Below are positions 1-8,145 of a stretch of 33,233 nucleotides of DNA, piece by piece. This DNA is from Deltaproteobacteria bacterium (GTDB taxonomy: Bacteria; UBA10199; GCA-002796325; JACPFF01): NCBI GenBank assembly GCA_016210045.1, contig JACQUX010000010.1, forward strand, positions 1 to 33,233. Direction: 5' to 3'. Within the stretch, counting starts at the first letter, position 1; the number at the start of each line of letters is the position of its first letter. Both the position numbers and the translations under genes were made by a program. Under the pieces are notes generated by a model. It was not told where the DNA came from. It ran no database searches and saw only the letters and a program-made list of their open reading frames with translations.

Positions 1-158
1 CCGCACGGTTGCCGCTGCGCGACCGCTTCACCCTTGGCACCCTCTTCACCCTCACCCCCGCCCCCATCGGCCCAGAAAAAGCGCCCCCGCCGAAGGCGGG
101 TCCGCCTGCGGCGGAGACTGCCTCGCCACCTGGGCCCACCATCCCACCGCGTGTTTGA
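1..158 (+). CDS. C-terminal tail of a probable sensor histidine kinase (5' partial)
   Basis: An open frame enters from the window edge (first full codon at 3) and stops at TGA 156-158. The first residues, ending in GTLFTLTPAP, resemble the last beta strand of a HATPase_c domain, which commonly ends in a G-T-x-F-x-x-x-L-P pattern. A Pro/Ala-rich tail follows and holds a twin-hairpin repeat in frame. The tail string AAETASPP resembles AAETASPN in the linker of the hybrid kinase at 2515-4884, so the two may be paralogues. Only 52 codons are visible, and open frames of this length are common by chance at this GC content, so the family call is tentative. Confidence 0.4.
   Translation, partial: ARLPLRDRFTLGTLFTLTPAPIGPEKAPPPKAGPPAAETASPPGPTIPPRV
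86..115. repeat. Twin-hairpin palindromic repeat, copy 1
   Basis: Two adjacent 6-bp-stem hairpins with 3-nt loops: CCCGCC-GAA-GGCGGG followed by TCCGCC-TGC-GGCGGA. The same architecture recurs at 4513-4542 and 8266-8294, with a degenerate version at 4309-4338. Here it is translated in frame as a Pro/Ala-rich stretch. Confidence 0.75.
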
Positions 159-175
159 ATTATTAGAGGAGGCAG

Positions 176-463
176 ATGGAGCCCGACGGTGCAGAAAATA
201 GCATCCCACAATCCGGAAAGCGGAACACCTTCAGTACGCGTATGCGATGTCGCTGCTTGGAAAATCAAGCAGATACAATCGCGCCATTGTTGGCATGGGG
301 CGTGCAATCGTCACTGATACGTAGCGTGAGTTATAGAACGGATGCAAATGAGTCTGCGCAATGCGGTATTGGTGCCGTGATTGCCTCGTGCAAGAGAAAA
401 GAGGTCATACTATGGCAGTTACCACCTTTCCCTTTTCAGGGGTCTCTCGCGGCCAGACCCTGA
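176..463 (+). CDS. Hypothetical protein, possibly a truncated gene start
   Basis: The ATG at 176 is preceded by a strong Shine-Dalgarno sequence (AGAGGAGG at 165-172, only 3 nt from the ATG). The 95-aa product resembles no family I recognise and looks low in structural order. The frame overlaps the well-supported start of the next gene at 412. One reading is that a gene once began here, downstream of the kinase that ends at 158, and lost its body when the lower-GC segment was joined close by. It may also be a chance frame. Confidence 0.2.
   Translation: MEPDGAENSIPQSGKRNTFSTRMRCRCLENQADTIAPLLAWGVQSSLIRSVSYRTDANESAQCGIGAVIASCKRKEVILWQLPPFPFQGSLAARP
290..307 (+). promoter_or_regulatory. Candidate sigma-54 promoter upstream of the cyclase gene
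   Basis: TTGGCAT-N6-TGCAA places the -24 GG (292-293) and -12 GC (304-305) exactly 10 nt apart, as sigma-54 promoters require. The -12 element is GTGCA rather than TTGCA, so this is weaker than the motifs at 30695 and 31548. It lies about 105 nt before the start at 412. Apart from this motif and the short frame at 176, I see nothing in 159-411. Confidence 0.35.
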
Positions 464-1536
464 CCTTTCATGGCATCCGCCAGTGGAGAAAATTTCCTGC
501 ACATGTTGCTCCAGACTATCGACAGGTATTCCACGAAGCCTCTGCGCGTCATCCTTTTCAGACTGTTATTGCCTGTTATGACCAAGCCGTACCTGGAATC
601 ACTCGTTTTCTTGATCGCGTCACAACGGCGTTGCCAATGGCCCCCATTCTCATTCCGCTCAATGCGGGCGAACGACTGAAAACAATCGACAAGATCGCTG
701 AACTGACACAGCAGGTTTCCAGTCATTATGTCGGCGGAAAAAGCCTGATGCTAGTGATCGGTGGTGGCACATTGTGTAATGCGGCTGGGTTTGTAGCTAC
801 GATGTGGCATGGCATGGAGCAAGTGGTGATTCCGACCAATTTCACAGCAATTGCCGATGTCGCGATCGGAAGTCTTCACATGGTGAATGTTGGTACACAT
901 AAAAATCGCTTACAGCTCTATGCTGACCCCTTGGCCGTTGTCTTGGACCCTGACTTTCTGACAACACTATCACCAGGAGAACGTCGCAATGGCCTAGCCG
1001 AAACCATCAAACACGGCGTTGCCCAGGACCAACAGCTGTTTGAAGCATTAGAAAGTCATGCAGCAGCTGGCACTGTCCTACAAGATGAGCCATTATTTGA
1101 CTTTGCACTCCGCACCGCGCAACTCAAAGATGCACTAATGGCATCAGATCCTTTTGGGCAACAGACCCAAGACACATTATTGTATGGCCATGTCATTGCA
1201 CACGCCGTCGAGTCTGCCACAGACTTCACCATGCCGCATGGTGAAGCCGTCTCCCTCGGATTGCTCGGGGAGCTTGCATTTTTTCATGGGCCGGCTGCCG
1301 CCGTGTTGATACGGGTCAAAGCCTTACTACAACAAGTAGGTTTGCCCACAACATTACCATTCTCACTACCCGTCGCGCAGATTCTGCATCACCTAGAGCA
1401 TGCCATGACCCCACAAGGGACGCTGGTGATTCCACGCGTGCAACATTTGGGCTCTTTGGATGTACAATCGGAGCAACACTCAGCGGAGTTTCAGCGGGCC
1501 GCAGTGTTACAGGCACTGCACGTGTTGGTCCCATAG
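412..1536 (+). CDS. Sugar-phosphate cyclase (3-dehydroquinate / 2-deoxy-scyllo-inosose synthase-like)
   Basis: A 374-aa member of the dehydroquinate synthase superfamily, NAD- and metal-dependent enzymes that cyclise sugar phosphates. Visible motifs: the nucleotide-binding GGGTLCNAAGF near residue 117, AETIKHG (metal-ligand Glu about 197), GHVIAHAVES (His about 260 and 264) and HGEAVS (His about 276). Two details point away from genuine AroB. The usual GD in GGGxxxD is replaced by N, and the DSSxGGK substrate loop is replaced by a divergent IADVAIGSLHMVNV stretch, which more resembles 2-deoxy-scyllo-inosose-type cyclases. The start at 412 follows AGAGG; an upstream in-frame ATG at 361 lacks a good ribosome site. 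Composition is lower in GC than the flanking DNA. The exact substrate cannot be read from sequence. It lies 11 nt upstream of a sugar-binding lipoprotein gene. Confidence 0.8.
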   Translation: MAVTTFPFSGVSRGQTLTFHGIRQWRKFPAHVAPDYRQVFHEASARHPFQTVIACYDQAVPGITRFLDRVTTALPMAPILIPLNAGERLKTIDKIAELTQQVSSHYVGGKSLMLVIGGGTLCNAAGFVATMWHGMEQVVIPTNFTAIADVAIGSLHMVNVGTHKNRLQLYADPLAVVLDPDFLTTLSPGERRNGLAETIKHGVAQDQQLFEALESHAAAGTVLQDEPLFDFALRTAQLKDALMASDPFGQQTQDTLLYGHVIAHAVESATDFTMPHGEAVSLGLLGELAFFHGPAAAVLIRVKALLQQVGLPTTLPFSLPVAQILHHLEHAMTPQGTLVIPRVQHLGSLDVQSEQHSAEFQRAAVLQALHVLVP

Positions 1537-1547
1537 AATGCACACTT

Positions 1548-2528
1548 ATGTTCTGTCGCCATCTTCGATTATTGTGCATGCACTTACTACGTACCATCGT
1601 AGGGTGCTTCATGCTTTTGGGATGTCAGCACAAAGCGCAGACCCAACAGATGACATTCCTCGTATTGCCACGCACGTTAAGTAATGATTTTCACGCATCG
1701 CTCGTGGCGGGCGTCAAGGCCGAGGCCCTTGGGCAACAGATTGCTCTGGATATTCAGCCGACTCCCACAGAGGACGATTACGCATTTCAGATACGACAAT
1801 TGCAAATCACCGGTAGCAAGCCAGCAGTCCAAGGGGTCATCATTGAACCTGGTCATTCTGCGAACCTCTTGTTTACGCTTCAACAATTCGATCAGCGTGG
1901 GATCCCATTCATCGTTGTTGATAACCCGTTGGCATTTCCCAATGATTACACGTTGAAACATTATTGTGGATTCGTCGGAACAGACAATCAGCGCTGAGGA
2001 GCATTGGCAGCGGAATACGTTGGCAAGACCGTGCGACAGGGCAAGGTGTTATTGATCCGTGGGATTATGTCTCAACTCACCAGTCAAGATCGAGAGCTGG
2101 GGTTTCTTACCGCCATCAGAAAATATCCGGCTATTCATATTGAACAAATCATCGAAGGACAATGGAGTACGCAGAATACAATAGAAGCACTTCAGCAATT
2201 GTCGCGGGTACAGCTAGGTCAATTTCAGGCCGTGTTCGCCTATAACGATCTGATGGCCCTTGGCGCAGCAACCAGTTTTCAAAAATATGCGCTCCGCCCA
2301 CTTATTGTTGGTTATGATGGTATTCTTGAAGCGCAATCCGCAATTCTTGCCGGCGATATTGACGCGACGGTGACACAAGATCCCGGTGAAATGGGACGTC
2401 GTGCAGTTCTCAGATTGCGCCAGTGCATTGAACAACAAGTGTTTCATGGCGATACCGACCTCACCCATGCTTCGCTGCTTCTTGCTGTGCGCACTTTAAC
2501 TGCGGTATCGAGCTATGGCCAGGAATAA
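1548..2528 (+). pseudogene. LacI/RbsB-type periplasmic sugar-binding lipoprotein interrupted by in-frame TGA
   Basis: Two same-frame segments (1548-1997 and 1998-2528) together make one full-length type I periplasmic binding protein of about 326 codons. The N-terminus has a hydrophobic stretch ending in FMLLGC, a lipobox. First-lobe hallmarks (TLSNDFHASLVAGVKAEA, VQGVIIEP, GIPFIVVDNP, GFVGTDNQR) lead into a TGA at 1995-1997, followed directly by GALAAEYVGK. Second-lobe hallmarks follow (AVFAYNDLMALGA, VGYDGI, ATVTQDPGEMG). In relatives this junction reads through as DN-x-x-x-G-x-LAAEYL, so the stop replaces one sense codon. The gene is either recently inactivated, read through, or carries a sequencing error. 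It overlaps the following kinase start by 14 nt, the usual LuxP-LuxQ-like pairing of a binding protein with its sensor kinase. The start could be 1548 or 1578; neither has a clear ribosome site. Confidence 0.8.
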
Positions 2529-4884
2529 TCAGCGACAACTAGGGCACAAAACGATCGCCCGCCACTACATCGAAACATTTTCTGTCAGTCTCTTGATCAT
2601 GATATCCCTCAGCATCATGCTCGTTACGAAAGATAGAGCTGCATATCGTGCAGACTTGATCGGTAAACAAGCCGCCAATTTGGCAAATTCCACGTCTGCG
2701 TATTACTCGTATGTCATTTCGATTCTCCTCCGCGGAGAACTCAATGCACAACAAAAACTTTTGACACAGCTTGGCATTGAAGAGAGACTGCTGCGAGTAA
2801 CGCTGCTCAAACCAAATTCTGAAAGCATGGCTCTGCTTGATCGTTGCCATACGCATCAGCAACGCATCGAATCCGATATCGGCAACATCCCCAGCTGTTA
2901 TTTTCTAGAGCAGAATGAGATCAATGTCATTCAGGAGCTGCTTTCTGGATCCCGCACCATAGGATATTTACTCAAACAGCAACCACCCGTGCCCCTCCCA
3001 TCGTGGAGTTACGCCCTACAAAGACCAGTGTTGCTATTATGGCTCATTTCAATTCTGGTGTTTGGTATCTATTACATGTGGCAGCTTCACACGCATTTGG
3101 TCAAACCATTGGCCTTTCTCGCCAGTAGAGCAAAACAGCTGATGCTACAGGATGTAGCGGGCTACAAACTTTCTGAAGTCAATCAACTGGCAAATGCCCT
3201 CGCACATGCCCATCAGGAATTGGTCGCACAGTCTCAGCGCGCAATCATTGGAGATGTGGCCGCCCAAGTCGCGCACGATATTCGCTCGCCGTTGACGGCG
3301 TTGCGGGTGGTGGCGGGACATTTGGCGGAGGTGGGGGAAGAGAAACGGGTGATGATTCGGAATGCGGTGCAGCGGATTGAGGACATCGCCAACGACTTGG
3401 CGGGGAAGAAGGGACCGGCGACGACCGTGGGAACGGCGCCGGAGCCGGAAGGGGTGTCGGTGCAACTCCTCTCCAGCTTGATCGAGCCGCTGATCTCGGA
3501 AAAGCGGATTCAATCTCGATCGCGGTTAGGGATCGAGATCCAGTGCACGCTGGATGCCTCCGCGTATGGGCTCTTCGCACGCGTGCAACCGGTCGAGTGC
3601 AAGCGGCTGCTCTCGAACGTGATCAACAACGCGGTCGAGGCAATGGATGGCACGGGCACGGTGACGGTCACATTGGGGCAGGCCGATGACGCCTCGCAGA
3701 TCGTCGTGGCGGACACGGGCCACGGGATTGCGCCCGACGTGGTGCCGCGGCTGATGCAGCGCGGGGCCACGTTCGGCAAGGCCGGGGGGTCGGGGCTGGG
3801 GCTGTTTCATGCGCGGACAACGGTCGAGGCATGGGGTGGCACGTTGGCGTTGGCCTCGACCGTGGGGATCGGCACGACAGTCACCGTGACATTGCCGCCG
3901 GCCGAGGCGCCCGGCTGGTTCGTCCCGCGCGTCGTCATCGCGCCACACAGTGGGATCGTCGTCGTCGATGACGACGCGTCGATTCATCACCTCTGGGACG
4001 AACGCTTCGCGCCGTTAGCGCTGGCGCAGCACTCTATCCAAGTACAGCACTTCTCCTCCGGCACCGAGGCCCAGGCATGGTGCCGAGCGCAACCACTGGA
4101 TGTGATGCTGCTGCTCTGTGACTACGAACTGATCGGCGAACCGAGTAATGGGCTGGACCTGATTCAGACGCTCGGCCTTGCCGCACGCGCCATCTTGGTC
4201 ACGAGTCATTATGACGAACCCGCGCTCCAGGCACGTTGCGCCGCCCTCGGCGTGCGCTTGATCCCCAAGGGTCTGGCGGGGCTGGTGCCAATCGCCGTGG
4301 CCGCGCTGCCGCCACCGGCGGATCCCCCTTCGGCGGCGGTCGCAGCAGAGACCGCGTCTCCAAATCCCGCGCCCGCGCCAACTCCGCAATCTAGCGCCGG
4401 TTCGTCTATCGACTTTCAGCATGGCCTGCTGACAGCAGGCCATGCGGCGGGCGCGCCAGCACCGACCGCGGCGGTACCCGCCCTGCCGCCGCCGACGAAC
4501 GACTCGGCCACTTCCGCCGAAGGCGGATCCGCCAACGGCGGAGGCGCGCACGTCCTGGTGATCGACGACGACACCGGCATTCAGTTCGCGTGGGAGGCGG
4601 AGCAGCAGCGGTTGGGGATTGGGCAATTGGCGATCTATCCGTCGATGGAGGCGTGCGAAGCGGCGCAACCGGCCTACGCCCACTTCGACTTCGCGTTCGT
4701 CGACAAAAATATCCCCAGCAGCACCTGGCAGATCGCACAGGTGATCACGCATCTGAAATCCGCCGGCGTGAAGCGCGTGATCCTGGCAACCGGCGAAAAT
4801 CAAATCCACACCCCCGACGACCCCGTCTGGACGCTCGCCGACGGCATCGAGCCGCTGAAAGTGCCGGAGGTGTTACCGAGTTGA
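2515..4884 (+). CDS. Hybrid sensor histidine kinase with two receiver domains (LuxQ-like)
   Basis: A 789-aa inner-membrane kinase. Order: TM1 (about 22-39), periplasmic sensor (about 40-168), TM2 (about 171-190), a linker helix, HisKA with AHDIRSPLTALR (phosphoacceptor His254), and HATPase_c with N-box NVINNAVEAMDG (about 368), DTGHGIAP and GGSGLGL. Receiver 1 starts at VVVDDDAS (Asp536 in LLLCDYEL, Lys in IPKG). A Pro/Ala-rich linker (about 600-680) carries three palindromic repeats. Receiver 2 starts at VLVIDDD (Asp730 in FVDKNI, Thr in LATGEN). The start overlaps the binding-protein gene, suggesting that protein presents its ligand to the sensor. Base composition jumps from AT-richer to strongly GC-rich near 3250, at the start of HisKA, as if a foreign sensor module had been joined to a resident catalytic core. 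Its 3' end overlaps the convergent gene by 12 nt. No output regulator is adjacent. Confidence 0.9.
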   Translation: MARNNQRQLGHKTIARHYIETFSVSLLIMISLSIMLVTKDRAAYRADLIGKQAANLANSTSAYYSYVISILLRGELNAQQKLLTQLGIEERLLRVTLLKPNSESMALLDRCHTHQQRIESDIGNIPSCYFLEQNEINVIQELLSGSRTIGYLLKQQPPVPLPSWSYALQRPVLLLWLISILVFGIYYMWQLHTHLVKPLAFLASRAKQLMLQDVAGYKLSEVNQLANALAHAHQELVAQSQRAIIGDVAAQVAHDIRSPLTALRVVAGHLAEVGEEKRVMIRNAVQRIEDIANDLAGKKGPATTVGTAPEPEGVSVQLLSSLIEPLISEKRIQSRSRLGIEIQCTLDASAYGLFARVQPVECKRLLSNVINNAVEAMDGTGTVTVTLGQADDASQIVVADTGHGIAPDVVPRLMQRGATFGKAGGSGLGLFHARTTVEAWGGTLALASTVGIGTTVTVTLPPAEAPGWFVPRVVIAPHSGIVVVDDDASIHHLWDERFAPLALAQHSIQVQHFSSGTEAQAWCRAQPLDVMLLLCDYELIGEPSNGLDLIQTLGLAARAILVTSHYDEPALQARCAALGVRLIPKGLAGLVPIAVAALPPPADPPSAAVAAETASPNPAPAPTPQSSAGSSIDFQHGLLTAGHAAGAPAPTAAVPALPPPTNDSATSAEGGSANGGGAHVLVIDDDTGIQFAWEAEQQRLGIGQLAIYPSMEACEAAQPAYAHFDFAFVDKNIPSSTWQIAQVITHLKSAGVKRVILATGENQIHTPDDPVWTLADGIEPLKVPEVLPS
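4309..4338. repeat. Degenerate twin-hairpin repeat
   Basis: CCGCC-ACC-GGCGG followed by ATCC and an imperfect second hairpin ending GGCGGCGGT. It has the same layout as the element at 4513-4542 and lies in the interdomain linker of the hybrid kinase. Confidence 0.4.
4410..4448. repeat. Perfect 25-bp palindrome repeat, copy 1
   Basis: Perfect 12-bp arms (CATGGCCTGCTG / CAGCAGGCCATG at 4420-4431 and 4433-4444) separated by one base. A 39-bp block including the flanks matches 9474-9512 with one visible difference, the central base. It is translated in frame within the kinase linker, in the middle of a low-complexity Pro/Ala stretch. Confidence 0.85.
4513..4542. repeat. Twin-hairpin palindromic repeat, copy 2
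   Basis: TCCGCC-GAA-GGCGGA directly followed by TCCGCC-AAC-GGCGGA; the centre forms GGATCC. It is translated in frame as SAEGGSANGGG just before the second receiver domain of the hybrid kinase. Confidence 0.8.
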
Positions 4885-7800
4885 CGTGGGAACGGCGGGC
4901 GCGGCTGGGGAAAGATGGGCTTCGAGTGCTGCGAAGAGTTGCTGCTCTTGGGGATTTTGACGGTAGGGGCGGGCGCGGTCCAGCCAGTGGCGGGCGGTCG
5001 GGTGGTCACGTTGGTCCAGTGCCACTTCGGCGCGGGTGGTGGCGATGCTGAAGCGATACGGGGCACTGGCGGGCGCTGCGGTGACCCAGTCCCAGACCTG
5101 TTCGAGCGTCCGCGCTGCGCCGGCCCAGTCGCCCTGGCGGCGCTGGCACTCGCCGAGCAAGTGATACACCGCAAACCGTTGGGCCTGAATCCCCTCCGTC
5201 GCGGAGGCCCGTTCCACCTGAATTTGCAAGCTCCGCAACAAACTGGCCGCTGCCGCGACGGCGCCTTCCAACAAGTGCACGCGCGCGACATTTACGGACA
5301 TCCCCACGAGGCGCGGAACGTCATCCAATCGATAACAATACGGGAGGCCGCGCTCGTACGCGACCCGCGCAGCGGCATAATCCGCCGCGTCCATCCAGAG
5401 ATTGCCGAGGCCATTATAGGTCGTCGCGAGGAGCCGCACGTCTTGCAGTTCTTTCGCAATGCCCAGCGCGGTTTCCAAACATGCGCGCGCGGGCGCGAAC
5501 CGTTCGCATGCGCGATGAATCTCGCCCAAGTAGTAGAGCCGATGCGCCCGTCGCCAGTCTGCATGCGGCGCGGCATTCCACTGGGCCAGTTCCGCTTCAA
5601 AGTGGGCTTGGGCGGCGGCGAACTCGCGTTGTTGGAAGAGACATTGTCCCAATTCATTGTTGGTGACGCGGGCGCGGGCTGGGTGGGGTAACGCGGCAGC
5701 GGCTTGGAGGGTCTGTTCAAAACAGGTGCGGGCGGCGCTCACGTCTTGGCGATACAATGCGCACAACGCCAAGTCGTTGCGCAGGCGCAGGTCCCAGACG
5801 GGGTCGGGGAGCGGTGGCTGCGCGCGGCAGGCGGTCAGCGCGGTGGTGAAGGCGTGCTCGGCTTCGGCGATGTGGCCTTCGCGGAGATGGAGGCGGCCGA
5901 GCCATTCGTGGGCTTCTAATTCGTGGCTGGTGGCTCTAGGCTGGGGAGTGGCATCGTTCTCCTTCGTCCTGCCCCCCACCCAAAACCAAACCCCAACAGG
6001 GAGAGGGGACTGGCTAGTAGCTGGGGGCTGGTGACTGGGGAAAAACGAGAGTAACGCCTCTACCGCGCTGCGGCCTTCGGGGCAGCGGTCGGCGTGGAGG
6101 CAGAGGCGCGCGAGCGTGAACGTGAGAGGGACGCGCGGTGCGGACGGGAGCGCGGGATCGGTGAGACGCGTTTGCAGCGCAGCGATCGCGCGGGCGGCGC
6201 GGCCTTGGTGTTGCTCTGCCAGCGCCCAGCGGACCAATGCGGCGTGCGAGTCGGGGGCGTCGCTCTGCGCGGTGTATCGATCGACGAGCGATTCTGCGGC
6301 GCCGGTGGTGCGGAGATATTCGGCGATGATCCGCTGTTGTTCGCGACGGGCTGCCGCGGGGATGAGGGCATGGATCGCGGTCTGGACGCCGACATCGGCG
6401 AGGTGATACGTGCCGGTGGTGGGATCGGCGTGAACGAGTTGCAATCCGACTAGGCCGTGCAGCGTCGCGTGCCACGCGGCGGGCGAGTCGCCCGCTATCG
6501 CGTGCAACGCGGTCAGGTCGATCGGTTCACCCCAGGCCGCCAACCACGCCACGGCGTCGCGCCACTGCGGCGGCAAGCTCTCCAACGTCGCGCGCCGTTC
6601 GTCCTGCAGTCGCTCCGGGACGGGCAATGTCGCCACGTCGATCGTGATGTCGGCGAACTGGGACTCGCCCCAGGCCCCGCTCGCGTCGACTAAATAGCCT
6701 TGCGCGAGCAACGTCCGCACAGCGTGCGCCACCAGGCCGGGATGACCGCCCGTTTGATGCATGAGGCGTTGCGCCAAATCCGCGCGCGGGACGGGATCGA
6801 GCGGCACGACGGCGCTGAGATAGTCGGCGAGTTCCAGTTCAGTGAACGGTTGCAGGGCGGACACCAGCGCCACGGATGACAGCTCCGGGGGACAGTGCAC
6901 GGCACTCGCCACGACCCGCACATGGGGCAATGCGCCGGCCAGCACGAGTTCGAAGAGCGCACGCAACACCGGACGGAGACTCGGGTCCGCGGAGGGTGCG
7001 AGGCAGGCGTCCAGGTCATCGATTAGCAACACGACGGGACTGTTGCCGCCGACTAAACAGGCCGTGACCTGTTCCACCCACCACGCCAATTCCCCGTCGG
7101 CCGGCCCCGCCAACGCGAGGACGCGGCACTCGGCCAGCGCCGCTTCGTAGCGCGCCCAGCGGAGTACCGTCGATTTGCCCATCGCGGCACCGCCGGTGAG
7201 ACAGCACACCCCAGCCGGCTGTTGAAGCACGGATGCCACCGCCGCCTTGGCCGCCGCCTGCCCCACCACCAGCGCCCCGGCCGGGGCATAGGCAACGCGC
7301 GTCGCTTCCGCCTCGACCGGATACGCCGCCGGCGACAAGAGTTGCAGTTCGCGCAGTGCATGCGCGGCGCTGGCGTAGCGATCGGTCGGGCGTTTTTCCA
7401 GCAGGCGTTTGACGAACGCATTGATGTACTGTGGTGCAGTGGGCGCTTGCTCGGTGAGCGGCGGAGGAATCAGGCGGAGTTGTCGTTCCCACGTCTCTTT
7501 TTGGTGTGGGCCGCGGAACGGATTGGCGCGCGTCACACACATAGAGAACGCGATCCCGAGCGCGTAGAGATCGGCGCGGCCATCCGCCGGTTCCGCCAAG
7601 ACCAACTCCGGCGCCATGAAACTCGGGGTCCCCGTCTTTTCCATGATTGGGCGCAACGCGGCTAATCCGAAGTCGATGACTTTCAAATGGAGCACGCCGT
7701 GCGCGTCCGGGGCGACGAGCAAATTGGCCGGTTTGATGTCGAAGTGATGGATGCCGTGCGCGTGGAGATAGGCCAACGCCCGCAACGCCTCGACCAGCAA

Positions 7801-8145
7801 GGCTTCGATGACCGGATAGGGTTGATGCGCGGTGGCGTCCATCATCGATTGGCCAAACACCCGCTCCGCGACCAACGCGTACCCCACGTCCGGTTCGTGG
7901 CCGAAGTCGAGCACGCGATTGATATGCGGATGCGCGAGCCGGGTGAGGATCGCAAATTCGTCTTTGAACTGGGCAATCTGCTTCGGCGTACCGGTGATCG
8001 CGGAGAGGAATTTGATGGCGACGGACGTCTGCGTGGCGTGGTCGAGCGCGGCCCACACCTCGCCGAAGCCGCCGTGCCCGAGGCCTTCCGTTAATTGATA
8101 CCGGCCGAGGGCCACCAGACCGGCGTGCAAAATGGGACCGCGCAT
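4873..8145 (-). CDS. Ser/Thr protein kinase - AAA ATPase - TPR signalling protein
   Basis: A 1090-aa protein of the kinase-plus-ATPase-plus-TPR type common in myxobacteria-like genomes. Kinase domain about 15-270: glycine loop GLGHGGFGEVW (21-31), Lys45 in VAIK, catalytic loop HHFDIKPANLL (about 132), DFG about 156, APE about 178. The loop is HFD instead of HRD, so it is a non-RD kinase. An ORC/STAND-like ATPase follows, with Walker A GGAAMGKST (about 316) and Walker B VVLLIDDLD (about 367). The last 500 or so residues are TPR-like helices. A stretch of about 40 residues near 700-740 (SHQPPATSQSPL to PQPRATSHEL) interrupts the TPR array and is repeat-derived. The ATG at 8145 is preceded by AGGGGAG at an 8-nt spacing, which is better than the longer frame start at 8232. 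Cytoplasmic; the partner is unknown. Confidence 0.88.
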   Translation of the reverse strand: MRGPILHAGLVALGRYQLTEGLGHGGFGEVWAALDHATQTSVAIKFLSAITGTPKQIAQFKDEFAILTRLAHPHINRVLDFGHEPDVGYALVAERVFGQSMMDATAHQPYPVIEALLVEALRALAYLHAHGIHHFDIKPANLLVAPDAHGVLHLKVIDFGLAALRPIMEKTGTPSFMAPELVLAEPADGRADLYALGIAFSMCVTRANPFRGPHQKETWERQLRLIPPPLTEQAPTAPQYINAFVKRLLEKRPTDRYASAAHALRELQLLSPAAYPVEAEATRVAYAPAGALVVGQAAAKAAVASVLQQPAGVCCLTGGAAMGKSTVLRWARYEAALAECRVLALAGPADGELAWWVEQVTACLVGGNSPVVLLIDDLDACLAPSADPSLRPVLRALFELVLAGALPHVRVVASAVHCPPELSSVALVSALQPFTELELADYLSAVVPLDPVPRADLAQRLMHQTGGHPGLVAHAVRTLLAQGYLVDASGAWGESQFADITIDVATLPVPERLQDERRATLESLPPQWRDAVAWLAAWGEPIDLTALHAIAGDSPAAWHATLHGLVGLQLVHADPTTGTYHLADVGVQTAIHALIPAAARREQQRIIAEYLRTTGAAESLVDRYTAQSDAPDSHAALVRWALAEQHQGRAARAIAALQTRLTDPALPSAPRVPLTFTLARLCLHADRCPEGRSAVEALLSFFPSHQPPATSQSPLPVGVWFWVGGRTKENDATPQPRATSHELEAHEWLGRLHLREGHIAEAEHAFTTALTACRAQPPLPDPVWDLRLRNDLALCALYRQDVSAARTCFEQTLQAAAALPHPARARVTNNELGQCLFQQREFAAAQAHFEAELAQWNAAPHADWRRAHRLYYLGEIHRACERFAPARACLETALGIAKELQDVRLLATTYNGLGNLWMDAADYAAARVAYERGLPYCYRLDDVPRLVGMSVNVARVHLLEGAVAAAASLLRSLQIQVERASATEGIQAQRFAVYHLLGECQRRQGDWAGAARTLEQVWDWVTAAPASAPYRFSIATTRAEVALDQRDHPTARHWLDRARPYRQNPQEQQLFAALEAHLSPAAPAVPTSTR
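5918..6045. repeat. CCAGCCACCAGTC-family repeat inside the Ser/Thr kinase gene
   Basis: Two clusters of GGCTGGTGGCT / GGGGCTGGTGACTGG-type units bracket about 60 bp of unrelated sequence. In the minus-strand reading this gives SHQPPATSQSP and PRATSHE. Related units occur in carB (19447-19477), ftsK (26088-26140) and at 9520-9532. Confidence 0.6.
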
